DNA of 64,000 nucleotides from WHSW01 sp963767285 (GCA_963767285.1 CAVYDJ010000001.1:310001-374000); one strand, 5' to 3'. Positions 1 to 8,347 are shown, counted from the stretch's first letter. The notes: generated by a model from the sequence alone, not told the origin. Made by a program: numbers and translations.

Positions 1-1
1 C

Positions 2-319
2 TTCGACCAGGTCCAGACGGGCGCGGTCGACGCGGTCTCGACCGACAACGTGATCCTCACCGGGATGGTGATCCAGGACGACTCGTTGGAGCTGCTCGGC
101 CTCGACTACACGACCGAGCCCTACGGGATCGGAATCCAGGAGGGCGACGCCGAGTTCAAGCAGTTCGTCGACGAGACGCTGGCCGAGTACATCGACAGCG
201 GCGCCTGGCAGGCGGCCTACGACGAGTGGGTCGGCCAGTACGTGGCTGAGGACCAGCAGCAGGGACCGCCGGAGATCACGCTCGAGGAGGCGATCGCGCT
301 GTTCCCGCTGGAGAAGTAG
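2..319 (+). CDS. Polar amino-acid ABC transporter substrate-binding protein (3' part)
   Basis: Open from the left window edge to a TAG; about 105 C-terminal residues are visible. The text TDNVILTG, then YGIGIQEGDAEFKQFVDETL and a basic/aromatic tail is typical of the second lobe of family 3 (SBP_bac_3) glutamate/polar amino-acid binding proteins. The two genes that follow encode matching inner-membrane permeases, so this is the extracytoplasmic receptor of the same importer. The signal peptide and ligand-binding first lobe lie outside the window, so the substrate cannot be called beyond polar or acidic amino acids. Confidence 0.85.
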   Translation, partial: FDQVQTGAVDAVSTDNVILTGMVIQDDSLELLGLDYTTEPYGIGIQEGDAEFKQFVDETLAEYIDSGAWQAAYDEWVGQYVAEDQQQGPPEITLEEAIALFPLEK

Positions 320-353
320 CGGGGCCGGGCGTCACCCGAACCGGAGCAGGAGA

Positions 354-1016
354 GTGACCGAGCTCTGGGAGGTGCTCGACGAGCACTTCCCGGAGTTCAT
401 CTCCGGGCTGTGGGTCACGACCAGATTGGTCGTGGCCTCGTTCTTCATCGCGATGACGGTCGGGACCCTCGTCGCCGCGATGCGGATCGCGCCCGTCCGC
501 TGGCTCAACCGGCTCGGCGGAATCTACGTCGAGACGTTCCGGAACGTCCCGCTCCTGGTGCTCCTGATCATCGCGTTCTCCGGGTTCCCGCGGGCGGGGG
601 TCTCGGTGGGGCAGTGGGTGGCGGGGATCGGATGCCTCGGGCTCTACACCGCGGCGTACATCGCCGAGGCGCTGCGGTCCGGAGTGTTCGCCGTCTCCAA
701 GGGGCAGATCGAGGCGGCGCTTTCGCTTGGCCTGACCTACGGGCGCACAATGCGGCTGATCATCCTCCCGCAGGCCTACCGGACCGTGATCCCGGCCCTC
801 GGAAGCCTCGTGCTGGCGATGATCAAGAACTCGGCGATCGTCGGGGGCTCGCTGGTGGCGCTCCCCGATCTGCTCAACCGGACGCGGAAGGTCGCCTCCG
901 ACACCGGCCAGACGGACGAGGTCTTCTTCTGGGCCGCGTTCGGGTTCCTGTTGTTGACGCTGACGGTGACGCTCGCGATCCGCTACCTCGAGCGGCGCTA
1001 CGAGATCAGGCGGTAG
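354..1016 (+). CDS. Amino-acid ABC transporter permease (GluC-like)
   Basis: 220-residue integral membrane protein of the His/Glu/Gln/Arg/opine permease family. Hydrophobic helices occur near residues 15-40, 60-80, 85-105 and 185-205. The EAA loop that contacts the ATPase is clear around residues 105-150 (EALRSGVFAVSKGQIEAA, then ILPQAYRTVIPALG). The GTG start is preceded by AGGAG. It lies 34 nt after the binding-protein gene and 3 nt before a second permease, so the two permeases probably form a heterodimeric channel. No ATPase gene follows; it is presumably upstream of the window. Confidence 0.93.
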   Translation: MTELWEVLDEHFPEFISGLWVTTRLVVASFFIAMTVGTLVAAMRIAPVRWLNRLGGIYVETFRNVPLLVLLIIAFSGFPRAGVSVGQWVAGIGCLGLYTAAYIAEALRSGVFAVSKGQIEAALSLGLTYGRTMRLIILPQAYRTVIPALGSLVLAMIKNSAIVGGSLVALPDLLNRTRKVASDTGQTDEVFFWAAFGFLLLTLTVTLAIRYLERRYEIRR

Positions 1017-1019
1017 GGC

Positions 1020-1826
1020 GTGGAATATCTCTTCACTCCCGACAACTGGGAATGGCTCTTCACCGGGAACAACTTCAGGTTCCTGCTCGAGGGGTTCCTG
1101 ATCAACCTCGAGATCGCGGCGATCGGGATCTTCTTCTCGCTCATTTTCGGCCTCCTGCTCGCCCTGATGCGGGTCTCGAAGATCAGGCTCCTGAGCGTCC
1201 CGGCCGGAATCTGGGTCGACATCTGGCGCAACCTGCCGCTGATCTTGATCATCCTCTACCTCGGCCTCGCCGTTCCGAGCGGATGGCGGGACGCTTGGGC
1301 CGAGAACATCCCCGGCTGGTTTCCGGAGGCGCTTCAGGACGAGCTCGTCCTCGGTGCCATGCTCGGCCTGATCCTCTACAACTCCGCGGTCCTCTGCGAG
1401 ATCATGCGCTCGGGGATCCTCTCGCTCGACCGCGGCCAGCGCGAGGCCGCTGCCTCGCTGGGGCTGACCTACATCCAGCAGATGCGGTTCGTGATCCTGC
1501 CCCAGGGGCTGCGGCGGATGGTGCCCGCGACCGTCTCGCAGCTGATCACGCTGAACAAGGACACCACGCTGGTGACGATCCTCGGCATCAACGAGGTGAT
1601 CAGCCACGCGAACGCGATCACGGGCTCCGGCTTCTTCAGCGGCGTTCCGGTGCCGATCCTGCAGGTCTACCTGGTGGTGGGCTTTATGTTCATCCTCGTC
1701 AACTTCGGGCTCTCGAGGCTCTCGCGCCGGCTGGAGATCCGCGAGCGGCGGCGCACCGGGACCAAGCTGCGCCGGGTCGAGGGCCTCGAGGACCAGGTCG
1801 CCCTCGAAAGCGACGTCGTTCGCTGA
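1020..1826 (+). CDS. Amino-acid ABC transporter permease (GluD-like)
   Basis: 268-residue partner permease of the same family. It has an EAA loop (EIMRSGILSLDRGQREAA, then ILPQGLRRMVPA) and a longer first periplasmic region than its neighbour, as is usual for GluD-type subunits. The GTG start lies only 3 nt beyond the previous stop, indicating translational coupling. The charged C-terminal tail (about residues 235-268) is cytoplasmic. Acyl-CoA dehydrogenase genes follow within 20 nt, but a -10-like hexamer separates them, so co-transcription is not certain. Confidence 0.93.
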   Translation: MEYLFTPDNWEWLFTGNNFRFLLEGFLINLEIAAIGIFFSLIFGLLLALMRVSKIRLLSVPAGIWVDIWRNLPLILIILYLGLAVPSGWRDAWAENIPGWFPEALQDELVLGAMLGLILYNSAVLCEIMRSGILSLDRGQREAAASLGLTYIQQMRFVILPQGLRRMVPATVSQLITLNKDTTLVTILGINEVISHANAITGSGFFSGVPVPILQVYLVVGFMFILVNFGLSRLSRRLEIRERRRTGTKLRRVEGLEDQVALESDVVR

Positions 1827-1828
1827 GA

Positions 1829-1834
1829 TAGGGT
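1829..1834 (+). promoter_or_regulatory. -10 hexamer TAGGGT before acyl-CoA dehydrogenase
   Basis: TAGGGT ends 8 nt before the ATG at 1843, and no Shine-Dalgarno lies between. This fits a leaderless transcript starting at the ATG. Confidence 0.45.
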
Positions 1835-1842
1835 TCGGTCCC

Positions 1843-2982
1843 ATGGACCTGACCCTGACGCCCGAAGAGCAGGCATTCCGCGACGAGCTTCGCGCCTGGC
1901 TGGAGGAGAACCACCCCGGCCCGGCGCCGAAGGGCGGCGACCAGGTCCAGTACGAGTTCGAGCGCGAGTGGCAGCGCCAGCTGCACGCGGGTGGCTGGGC
2001 CGGCGTCTCGTGGCCGAAGGAGTACGGCGGCCGCGGCGCGACCCTGATCGAGGCCTCGATCTTCGGCGAGGAGCTGGCGCGCGCGAAGGCGCCGCGACCC
2101 GCCAACGTGCTCGGCCTCGTGATGGGCGGCCCGGTGGTCATCGCTCACGGGACCGAGGAGCAGAAGGAGCGCTTTCTGGAGCCGATCCTCTCGGCCGAGG
2201 AGATCTGGTGCCAGGGCTTTTCCGAGCCCGAGTCCGGGTCCGACCTCGCGTCGCTGAAGACCAAGGCGGTCAAGGACAACGGCGGCTACCGCATCACCGG
2301 CCAGAAGGTGTGGACGACGTTCGCCCACGAGGCCAAGTGGTGCATGCTCGTCGCCCGCACCGACCCCGACGTCCCGAAGCACAAGGGGCTGACCTACTTC
2401 CTCATGGACATGGAGCAGGACGAGGTCGACGTGCGGCCGCTGCGCCAGATCACCGGCGAGTCGGAGTTCAACGAGCTGTTCATCGAGAACGCCTACGTCC
2501 CAGACGAGAACGTCGTCGGCGGCGAGGGCAACGGCTGGATGGTCGCCATCACGACCCTGATGAACGAGCGCGCCGGGCTCGGTGCCTCGGCGGCGCTCGG
2601 GCTGGCCAACTCGCTCGACGAGATGATCGAGCTCGCGCGCGAGCAGGGTCGTGCCGACGACCCGATCGTCCGCGACAAGATCGCCCGCTTCAAGATCGGG
2701 ATCGAGGGCCTGCGATTGGGTGCGATGCGGGCGCTGACCGCGACGATGAAGGTCGGGATCCCGGGCCCCGAGGGCTCGATCGCAAAGCTGCAGTGGTCGT
2801 CGACTCACCAGGCGATGACCGAGCTCGCGATCGAGCTCGGTGGGATCGAGACCCTGCAGCGGGGCGACCTCTGGGCCTACCGCTTCCTGCGGTCACGGGC
2901 GAACTCGATCGAGGGCGGGACCTCTGACGTGCTCCGCAACATCGTCGCCGAGCGCGTGCTCGGCCTGCCCAAGCTCCGCTGA
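1843..2982 (+). CDS. Acyl-CoA dehydrogenase
   Basis: 379-residue full-length FAD-dependent acyl-CoA dehydrogenase, which oxidises acyl-CoA to trans-2-enoyl-CoA and passes electrons to ETF. The N-terminal helical domain begins MDLTLTPEEQAFRDELRAWL. The middle beta-domain carries the FAD/substrate signature CQGFSEPESGSDLASL, and the C-terminal helical domain ends SIEGGTSDVLRNIVAERVLG, the usual region before the last helix. A second, shorter paralogue follows 17 nt later; such large/small pairs often act as heteromeric enzymes on branched, aromatic or steroid-side-chain acyl-CoAs. The pairing is inferred from context; the substrate is unknown. Confidence 0.93.
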   Translation: MDLTLTPEEQAFRDELRAWLEENHPGPAPKGGDQVQYEFEREWQRQLHAGGWAGVSWPKEYGGRGATLIEASIFGEELARAKAPRPANVLGLVMGGPVVIAHGTEEQKERFLEPILSAEEIWCQGFSEPESGSDLASLKTKAVKDNGGYRITGQKVWTTFAHEAKWCMLVARTDPDVPKHKGLTYFLMDMEQDEVDVRPLRQITGESEFNELFIENAYVPDENVVGGEGNGWMVAITTLMNERAGLGASAALGLANSLDEMIELAREQGRADDPIVRDKIARFKIGIEGLRLGAMRALTATMKVGIPGPEGSIAKLQWSSTHQAMTELAIELGGIETLQRGDLWAYRFLRSRANSIEGGTSDVLRNIVAERVLGLPKLR

Positions 2983-2999
2983 CCAGGTAAGGAGACCCG

Positions 3000-4022
3000 G
3001 TGGACTTCGACTTCAACGACGAGCAGCGCGAGATCAAGTCGACGGCGCGCGAGTTCATCGCCAGCCGCTTCAAGCCGGAGAAGGTGCGTGAGCTGGCCGA
3101 GTCGGACAGCCCTTACGACGACGCGCTCTGGAAGGAGATGTGCGAGCTCGGCTGGCCCGGGATCGCGATCACCGAGGAGCACGGCGGCCAGGGTCTGGGC
3201 GTGGTCGAGCTGGTGATCCTCCAGGAGGAGCTCGGGTACGCACTCGCCCCGAGTCCCATGATCTCCAACGCCGCCGCCGGAGCGGTGATCGAGCGCGCCG
3301 GGTCGGACGAGCAGAAGAGCGCCTGGCTCCCGGGCATCGCCTCGGGCGAGCAGCGTGGTGCCGCGGCGTTCACCGCCGAAGAGGAGCCCGTCGTCGGAGC
3401 CGCCGAGGGCGCGTCCGTCCTCGTCCTGAGCGCCCCGCCGGACGGGGCCCGCATCGTCGAGGCCGGCGCCGCTTCGCTCGAGCGCCTCGACCTGATCGAC
3501 ACGACGCGGGCCTATAGCCGCGCCTCCGCCGACGGCGGTGAGGAGCTGCCCGGCGACGTCGCTGCGGCGTACGACGTGCCGGTCGTCGCGCTCGCAGCCG
3601 AGCTGGTCGGCGTTGCCCAGCGCGCGCTCGACATGGCCGTCGAGTACGCGAAGGAGCGCCAGCAGTTCGAGCGCCCCATCGGCGCCTATCAGGCGGTCTC
3701 ACACCGGCTCGCGGACATGCTCTGGGACGTCGAGGAGGCCCGCTCGCTCACCTACTACGCCGCGTGGGCCGCCGACGCCCAGCCGGAGTCGCTGCCGCTG
3801 GCCGCCTCGATGGCAAAGGCGCGCGCCTCCGACAGCGCCAACGCGGTCACCCACAACGCGATCCAGACGCTCGGCGGAATCGGCTTCACGTGGGAGCACG
3901 ACATCCACTTCTTCCTCAAGCGCGCCCGCGTCAGCGCCGCGCTGCTGGGCACCCCGCGCCAGCACCGCGAGCGGGTCGCCGAGCTCACCGGCCTCGGCGC
4001 CGTCGACGCGGTCCCCGCCTGA
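3000..4022 (+). CDS. Acyl-CoA dehydrogenase, second subunit
   Basis: 340-residue acyl-CoA dehydrogenase-family protein with a GTG start preceded by AAGGAG. The N-terminal domain (MDFDFNDEQREIKSTAREF) and C-terminal domain (RQQFERPIGAYQAVSHRLAD, then QTLGGIGFTWEHDIHFFLKR) are clear. The central beta-domain is short and poorly conserved (about residues 120-195): the usual CxTEPxxGSD signature is replaced by AAFTAEEEPVVGAAEG. This degeneracy is common in the partner subunit of heteromeric dehydrogenases such as FadE26-29 types, suggesting it completes the enzyme encoded upstream rather than acting alone. Confidence 0.9.
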   Translation: MDFDFNDEQREIKSTAREFIASRFKPEKVRELAESDSPYDDALWKEMCELGWPGIAITEEHGGQGLGVVELVILQEELGYALAPSPMISNAAAGAVIERAGSDEQKSAWLPGIASGEQRGAAAFTAEEEPVVGAAEGASVLVLSAPPDGARIVEAGAASLERLDLIDTTRAYSRASADGGEELPGDVAAAYDVPVVALAAELVGVAQRALDMAVEYAKERQQFERPIGAYQAVSHRLADMLWDVEEARSLTYYAAWAADAQPESLPLAASMAKARASDSANAVTHNAIQTLGGIGFTWEHDIHFFLKRARVSAALLGTPRQHRERVAELTGLGAVDAVPA

Positions 4023-4035
4023 CCCGCCCGCCCGG

Positions 4036-4791
4036 GTGGAGCTCTGGCACGAGATCGCGGGCGAGGGCCCGCCGGTCCTGCTCGTCCACGCCGGCGTCTG
4101 CGACAGCGGGATGTGGGACCCGCAGTGGGCGAGCTTCCCGCGCGCTCATCGGACGGTGCGCTGCGACCTGCGGGGGTTCGGGCGCACGGCGATCCCACCC
4201 GAGCCGTACTCGCACGCGGCCGATCTCGCGGAGCTGATCGACGGTCTCGAGCTCGCGCCGGTCGCCGTGGTCGGCGCTTCGTTCGGCGGGCTCGTCGCCC
4301 TCGACCTGACGCTCTCGCGTCCGGAGCTCGTCTCGCGGCTGGTGGTCGCCGACCCTCCGCTGCTGGAACACGATTGGTCCGCGGCGTTTCGCGAGTTCGC
4401 CGCGGCCGAGGACGAGGCATTGGAGGAGGGGAGGGTCGACGACGCGGTCGAGGTCAACCTGAAGATGTGGGTCGGCGATGTCGCACCGGAGCTGCGCGCC
4501 CGGGTCGGCGAGATGCAGCGTCGCGCGTTCCAGCTGCAGCTGCCCGCCCCCGAGGAGGCCGACGACGAGCTGCTGACCCCGGACCTCGCCGCCCGGCTGG
4601 TCGACGTCGCGGCTCCCGCTCTGGTCATCACCGGCGAAAACGACATCGTCGACATGCAGGCGATCGCCGACCGGCTCGCCGGGGAGATCCCCGACGCGCG
4701 CCGCGCGCGGATTGCCGGCGCCGCCCACCTGCCGAGCCTCGAGCGCCCGGACGAGTTCGATGCGCTCGTGCTCGGGTTCCTCGGCGACTAG
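4036..4791 (+). CDS. Alpha/beta hydrolase
   Basis: About 251 residues from a GTG at 4036, chosen because the conserved fold begins there (VELWHEIAGEGPPVLLVHAG); the frame is open further upstream but overlaps the dehydrogenase. Features are the oxyanion HAG loop, the nucleophile elbow GASFGG (Ser near residue 82), a late acid in GENDIVD and a catalytic His in AHLPSLERP. This is a standard serine hydrolase of the esterase/lactonase group. It follows the dehydrogenase pair by 13 nt and may hydrolyse an intermediate of the same catabolic route; the substrate is unknown. Confidence 0.88.
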   Translation: MELWHEIAGEGPPVLLVHAGVCDSGMWDPQWASFPRAHRTVRCDLRGFGRTAIPPEPYSHAADLAELIDGLELAPVAVVGASFGGLVALDLTLSRPELVSRLVVADPPLLEHDWSAAFREFAAAEDEALEEGRVDDAVEVNLKMWVGDVAPELRARVGEMQRRAFQLQLPAPEEADDELLTPDLAARLVDVAAPALVITGENDIVDMQAIADRLAGEIPDARRARIAGAAHLPSLERPDEFDALVLGFLGD

Positions 4792-4890
4792 ACGCGCGCG
4801 GCGAACGCCCTCAGGTGTCCGGGCCAGCCGCCGTCGGAGCCGATCGCGTCCGCGGATCCAGCCTGCACCCGGTGAGGTGCCGCGCCGGAT

Positions 4891-5268
4891 TCAGCCTCGC
4901 CGGCTGCGGTGCGCGATCGCGATCGCGGCGACCCCGAGCGCGGCGATCGCGACGCCGAGCGGCCCGCGATTCGGAATCGCCTTGAACACGGCCTCGCCGT
5001 CGCGGACCTCGATGTAGCCGACCGGCGAGACCCAGCCCGCGCCGCCGCCGCCTCCGCCGCTGCCCTCGGGGCTGACCCCCGAGCCGCCCCCGAAGCCCCA
5101 GCGCGCCCGGGCCACCGGGATCACGGTCACGCCGCCGCGCTTCACCGGCTTGCCGAAGATCGCCGACGCCTTCGCGGTCGCGCCGGTCCGCTTCGCCAGC
5201 CGTTCGACGAAGCCGTCGTCGCCCGCCCGTGCGACGAGCTCGCCCCTGACCTGCTCCTCGTCAGCCAT
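4891..5268 (-). CDS. GerW (YtfJ) family protein
   Basis: 125 residues. The family core AIFGKPVKRGGVTVIPVARA followed by a Gly-rich WGFGGGSG segment and GWVSPVGYIEVRDGEAVF is diagnostic of the GerW/YtfJ family, named for a Bacillus spore-germination factor. A C-terminal hydrophobic helix (about residues 102-120) ends in HRSRRG. Homologues occur in non-sporulating actinobacteria, where the role is unknown. Its ATG shares one base with the stop of the preceding gene (TGATG), so it is the last gene of a translationally coupled set running from citrate synthase. Confidence 0.85.
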   Translation of the reverse strand: MADEEQVRGELVARAGDDGFVERLAKRTGATAKASAIFGKPVKRGGVTVIPVARARWGFGGGSGVSPEGSGGGGGGAGWVSPVGYIEVRDGEAVFKAIPNRGPLGVAIAALGVAAIAIAHRSRRG

Positions 5269-5594
5269 CAGCCGTCCGGGAGCACCGCGAGGTCGGAGGC
5301 CAGGTGGGTGCGGTCGTCGCCGTCGAGGCGGTACTCGACGTCGATCGTCTCGTGCTTGCGGTAGGTGCCGAACAACCCCAGGTACATCGCCGCCCAGCGG
5401 CCCAGCCCGACCTGCTCCTTGACGATCTGGCGGCTGAAGACGACCTCGCCGCCGCTCAGCTCGTAGTCCTTGCCGGCCTCCTGGGCGATCCCGTTGACAT
5501 AGACGGTGATCGGCGGCCGCGCGCCGCGCGGGAGCGGCACCCGCCGGCCGACCGCCTCGCTGCCCTTCGGGACCTCGGTCTCGGTCTGCTCCAT
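5268..5594 (-). CDS. Conserved hypothetical protein (beta-rich)
   Basis: 108 residues, no signal peptide. The core PITVYVNGIAQEAGKDYEL then GGEVVFSRQIVKE resembles short beta-sandwich modules in which a V/YVNG turn precedes a strand pair, followed by a hydrophobic stretch (GRWAAMYLGLFGTY) and HETIDVEYRLDG. I do not recognise a named family. The ATG immediately follows the TAG of the upstream gene with no gap and the stop overlaps the gerW-like start, so three small products are made in a fixed order. A structural or scaffolding role is only a guess. Confidence 0.75.
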   Translation of the reverse strand: MEQTETEVPKGSEAVGRRVPLPRGARPPITVYVNGIAQEAGKDYELSGGEVVFSRQIVKEQVGLGRWAAMYLGLFGTYRKHETIDVEYRLDGDDRTHLASDLAVLPDG

Positions 5595-5945
5595 CTACCT
5601 GACTTTATGCGTAAGCGCGCGACGCACGGCATCGAGCGGCTTCTCGCGGCCGCGCAGCTCCAGCGGGTGGCGTGTGATCCCGCCCTTGAACGGGATCAGC
5701 GAGCCGTCGCCCATCACGTCGACCCCGGCCGCGCGCCCCCGGAGGAGGCCGCCCGTCGAGATCTCGAGCCGGGCCGAGACCCGATCGGACGGCTCGAAGT
5801 CACGCAGGGCGCTGACCGCGGGCAGTGCGCCGTCGCGTCGCGCGGCGGCAGCGTGGCGATCGGCTGCCTCGAGCGCGTCGTCGAGCTCGTCGAAGGACTC
5901 GTGGTCGACCCGCGAGCCGCGCCGGATCGTCAGCTTGTAGGCCAG
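5595..5945 (-). CDS. Small conserved-looking hypothetical protein with CTG start
   Basis: The frame between the citrate synthase stop and the next gene contains no ATG, GTG or TTG near its 5' end, yet encodes 116 residues of coherent protein: (M)AYKLTIRRGSRVDHESFDEL, an Ala-rich helix, then RLEISTGGLLRGRAAGVDVM and PFKGGITRHPLELR. The best start is CTG at 5945, with AGGAG directly before it (unusually close); a CTG at 5933 is the alternative. It lies 9 nt after the citrate synthase stop, and its TAG abuts the next ATG. No family recognised. Codon and GC pattern match the neighbours, so it looks genuine. Confidence 0.7.
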   Translation of the reverse strand: MAYKLTIRRGSRVDHESFDELDDALEAADRHAAAARRDGALPAVSALRDFEPSDRVSARLEISTGGLLRGRAAGVDVMGDGSLIPFKGGITRHPLELRGREKPLDAVRRALTHKVR

Positions 5946-5954
5946 GCTCCTGTG

Positions 5955-7355
5955 CTACGCGCCGCGGCGCTTTCGCACCGGCCGTCGCAGCGCCTCGTTG
6001 GTGATCTTCTCCGGCCCCTCGCGCTGCTCGATCGGGAGGTAGTCGACGTCCCGCGGGCCGGTGTAGATCTGCCGTGGCCGGGCGATCTTCTGCTCCGGGT
6101 CGTCGACCATCTCCAGCCACTGGGCCACCCAGCCGGCGGTCCGCGGGATCGCGAACATGACGGTGAACATCTCGGTCGGCAGCTCGAGCGCCTCGTAGAT
6201 CAGCCCGGAGTAGAAGTCGACGTTCGGGTAGAGCTTGCGCTCGGTGAAGAACTCGTCGTCGAGCGCCTGCTTCTCGAGCTCGGTCGCGATCTCGATCAGC
6301 GGGTTGTGCTCGGTCGCCTCCAGCACCTCGTCGACGTGCTTCTTGATGATCCGCGCCCGCGGGTCGTAGTTCTTGTAGACCCGGTGGCCGAAGCCCATCA
6401 GCTTCTCCTCGCGGTTCTTGACGCCCTCGAGGAAGTCAGGGATGTTCTCGGTCTTCTCGATCCGCCGCAGCATTCGCAGCACCGCCTCGTTGGCGCCGCC
6501 GTGCAGGGGGCCGTAGAGCGCCGCGACCCCGGCGGCGACCGCCGAGTAGGGGTCGACCTGCGAGGAGCCGACGGCGCGCACGGCGCTGGTCGAGCAGTTC
6601 TGCTCGTGATCGGCGTGCAGGATGAAGAGGACGTCGAGCGCCTTCGCGAGCCGCGGGTCGGGCTCGTACTTGAGCTCCGTCTTCTTGAACATCATCGAGA
6701 GGAAGTTCTCGGAGTAGTTGAGGTCGTTGTCGGGATAGACGTAGGGGAGGCCCATGTTGTGGCGATAGGCGAACGCCGCCAGCGTCGGCACCTTGGCGAT
6801 CAGCCGGATCGCCGCCATGTAGCGCTCCTCCGGGTCGTCGATGTGCTTGGCGTCCGGGTAGAAGGTCGAGAGCGCGCCGACCCCGGCGAGCAGCATCCCC
6901 ATCGGGTGGGCGTCGTAGCGGAAGCCCTGCAGGAACTGCTTGATGTCCTCGTGGAAGAAGGTGTGGTGGGTGATGTCGAAGACCCAGCGCTCGAGCTGGG
7001 GGGTGGTCGGGAGCTCGCCGTAGACGAGCAGGAACGCGACCTCGAGGAAGTTCGACTTCTCGCAGAGCTGCTCGATCGGGATCCCGCGGTGCTGGAGGAT
7101 CCCCTTGTCGCCGTCGATGTAGGTGATCGCCGAGCGGCACGACGCGGTGTTGAGGAACGCCGGGTCGTAGGTCATCGTCCCGAAGTCGTCCTCGGCGACC
7201 TTGATCTGGCGCAGGTCCATCGCCCGGATCGTCTCGTCGGTGATCTCGACCTCGTAGCTGCGACCGGTGCGGTTGTCGGTGATCGTCAGCGTGTCGCCCG
7301 CGCTCTCCGCGGTGGCGACGCCACCGCCGTCCGAAGAAGTCTCAGTCTCAGCCAT
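5955..7355 (-). CDS. gltA: Citrate synthase
   Basis: 466 residues, hexameric-type (type II) citrate synthase condensing oxaloacetate and acetyl-CoA at the entry of the TCA cycle. An N-terminal beta-domain of about 60 residues (LTITDNRTGRSYEVEI) precedes the helical domain. Catalytic and binding motifs are HADHEQNCST, GPLHGGANEAV (catalytic His), GFGHRVYKNYDPRA (His and Arg) and NVDFYSG (catalytic Asp). The ATG is preceded by GAGGAG with good spacing. It is the first gene of a four-gene minus-strand unit with two unknown proteins and a GerW-type protein, an unexpected association. Confidence 0.97.
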   Translation of the reverse strand: MAETETSSDGGGVATAESAGDTLTITDNRTGRSYEVEITDETIRAMDLRQIKVAEDDFGTMTYDPAFLNTASCRSAITYIDGDKGILQHRGIPIEQLCEKSNFLEVAFLLVYGELPTTPQLERWVFDITHHTFFHEDIKQFLQGFRYDAHPMGMLLAGVGALSTFYPDAKHIDDPEERYMAAIRLIAKVPTLAAFAYRHNMGLPYVYPDNDLNYSENFLSMMFKKTELKYEPDPRLAKALDVLFILHADHEQNCSTSAVRAVGSSQVDPYSAVAAGVAALYGPLHGGANEAVLRMLRRIEKTENIPDFLEGVKNREEKLMGFGHRVYKNYDPRARIIKKHVDEVLEATEHNPLIEIATELEKQALDDEFFTERKLYPNVDFYSGLIYEALELPTEMFTVMFAIPRTAGWVAQWLEMVDDPEQKIARPRQIYTGPRDVDYLPIEQREGPEKITNEALRRPVRKRRGA

Positions 7356-7408
7356 TCGGTCTCCTCGGTTGATCTGCTCTCAACCGCATTCTCGCAGGAG
7401 GGCCGCTT

Positions 7409-8332
7409 CTAGGCTGGCTGCGCCTCGAAGTGCGTGAGCCGCTTGAACTCCGCGAACCGCTCGGCGACCTCGGGCGGGGTGAGCCCGGCGAGCCGGGTGG
7501 TGCCGAAGTCCTCGACGTTGAACGAGGCCATCACCGAGCCGTAGGCCATCGCCTGGCGCAGCGATCGGTCGTCGTGTTCGCCGGCGATCCGAACGGCGTC
7601 CAAATAGCCGAGGAAGCCGCCGGCGAAGCTGTCGCCGGCCCCGGTGGGATCGCGGACCTCCTCGAGCGGCAGCCCCGGGATCGCGAACGAGCCCTCGGCC
7701 GTGAACAGGACCGCGCCGTACTCGCCGCGCTTGGCGACGATCACCGACGGCCCGAGCTCCATGGCGCCCCGCGCCGCGGCGACCAGGTTCGGCTCGCCGG
7801 TCAGCATCCGCAGCTCGGCGTCGTTGAGCAACAGGCAGTCGACCTCGGCGATCGCGCTGACCAGGGAGTCGCGCGCCGTGTCGATCCACAGGTTCATCGA
7901 GTCGAGCGCCGCAAAGCTGGCCGACGACTGGCGGCGGACGTCGCGCTGCAGGTCGGGCTGGATGTTGCCCAGGAAGAGCATCTGCGATTCGCACGAGTCG
8001 GCTGAGAGCTTGGGCTGGAAGTCGGCGAACACGTTGAGCTGGGTGTCGTCGGTGTGGGCGACGTTCATGTCGTGGTCGTAGTGGCCGCGCCAGAAGAAGG
8101 TCCTGCCGCCCTCCACATGCTCGATGTCGTCGGTGTCGATGTTCCGGCCGGCGAGCACGGTGAGCTCGGCGTCCCCGAAGTCGTCGCCGACCGGGCCGAC
8201 GACCTTCACCTCCGTGAAGAAGCTGGCCGCGAGCGCGAAGTGGACGGCGGAGCCGCCCAGCATGCGCTCGCGCTCCCCGAAGGGGGTGCGCACGCTGTCG
8301 AACGCGATCGAGCCGACTACGGTCAGTCCCAC
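7409..8332 (-). CDS. PfkB-family sugar/nucleoside kinase
   Basis: 307-residue ribokinase-fold kinase. The N-terminus has the GG signature region (GERERMLGGSAVHFALAASF), and the C-terminal active-site loop is DPTGAGDSFAGGFLGY with the catalytic Asp. It phosphorylates a sugar or nucleoside hydroxyl with ATP; the adenosine/inosine-guanosine kinase-like branch is a reasonable guess from the N-terminal text, but the substrate is not fixed by sequence. It starts with GTG and has a -10-like TAGTCT 9 nt upstream. It is divergent from the secreted coiled-coil gene. Confidence 0.88.
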   Translation of the reverse strand: MGLTVVGSIAFDSVRTPFGERERMLGGSAVHFALAASFFTEVKVVGPVGDDFGDAELTVLAGRNIDTDDIEHVEGGRTFFWRGHYDHDMNVAHTDDTQLNVFADFQPKLSADSCESQMLFLGNIQPDLQRDVRRQSSASFAALDSMNLWIDTARDSLVSAIAEVDCLLLNDAELRMLTGEPNLVAAARGAMELGPSVIVAKRGEYGAVLFTAEGSFAIPGLPLEEVRDPTGAGDSFAGGFLGYLDAVRIAGEHDDRSLRQAMAYGSVMASFNVEDFGTTRLAGLTPPEVAERFAEFKRLTHFEAQPA

Positions 8333-8341
8333 GGGTGCGGC

Positions 8342-8347
8342 AGACTA
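8342..8347 (-). promoter_or_regulatory. -10 hexamer TAGTCT before PfkB kinase
   Basis: TAGTCT on the minus strand, 9 nt from the GTG at 8332; no ribosome-binding site is visible in the gap. Confidence 0.4.

Noticed and set aside
276..2141. Long open frame on the minus strand opposite the ABC permease and dehydrogenase genes
   Set aside because: The translation is low-complexity (Arg, Asp, Glu, Pro, His-rich) and is the shadow of conserved genes on the other strand, a usual effect of very high GC.
4792..4890. Short gap between convergent genes checked for an RNA gene or terminator
   Set aside because: No stable hairpin with T-run and no tRNA-like fold found.
5268..5594. Possible phage tail or neck protein (VYVNG-type text) marking a prophage remnant
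   Set aside because: No other phage genes nearby, and the gene is tightly coupled into a housekeeping operon.
5304..7412. A 702-codon plus-strand frame opposite citrate synthase
   Set aside because: Antisense to an unmistakable citrate synthase; its sequence shows no motif and only biased composition.
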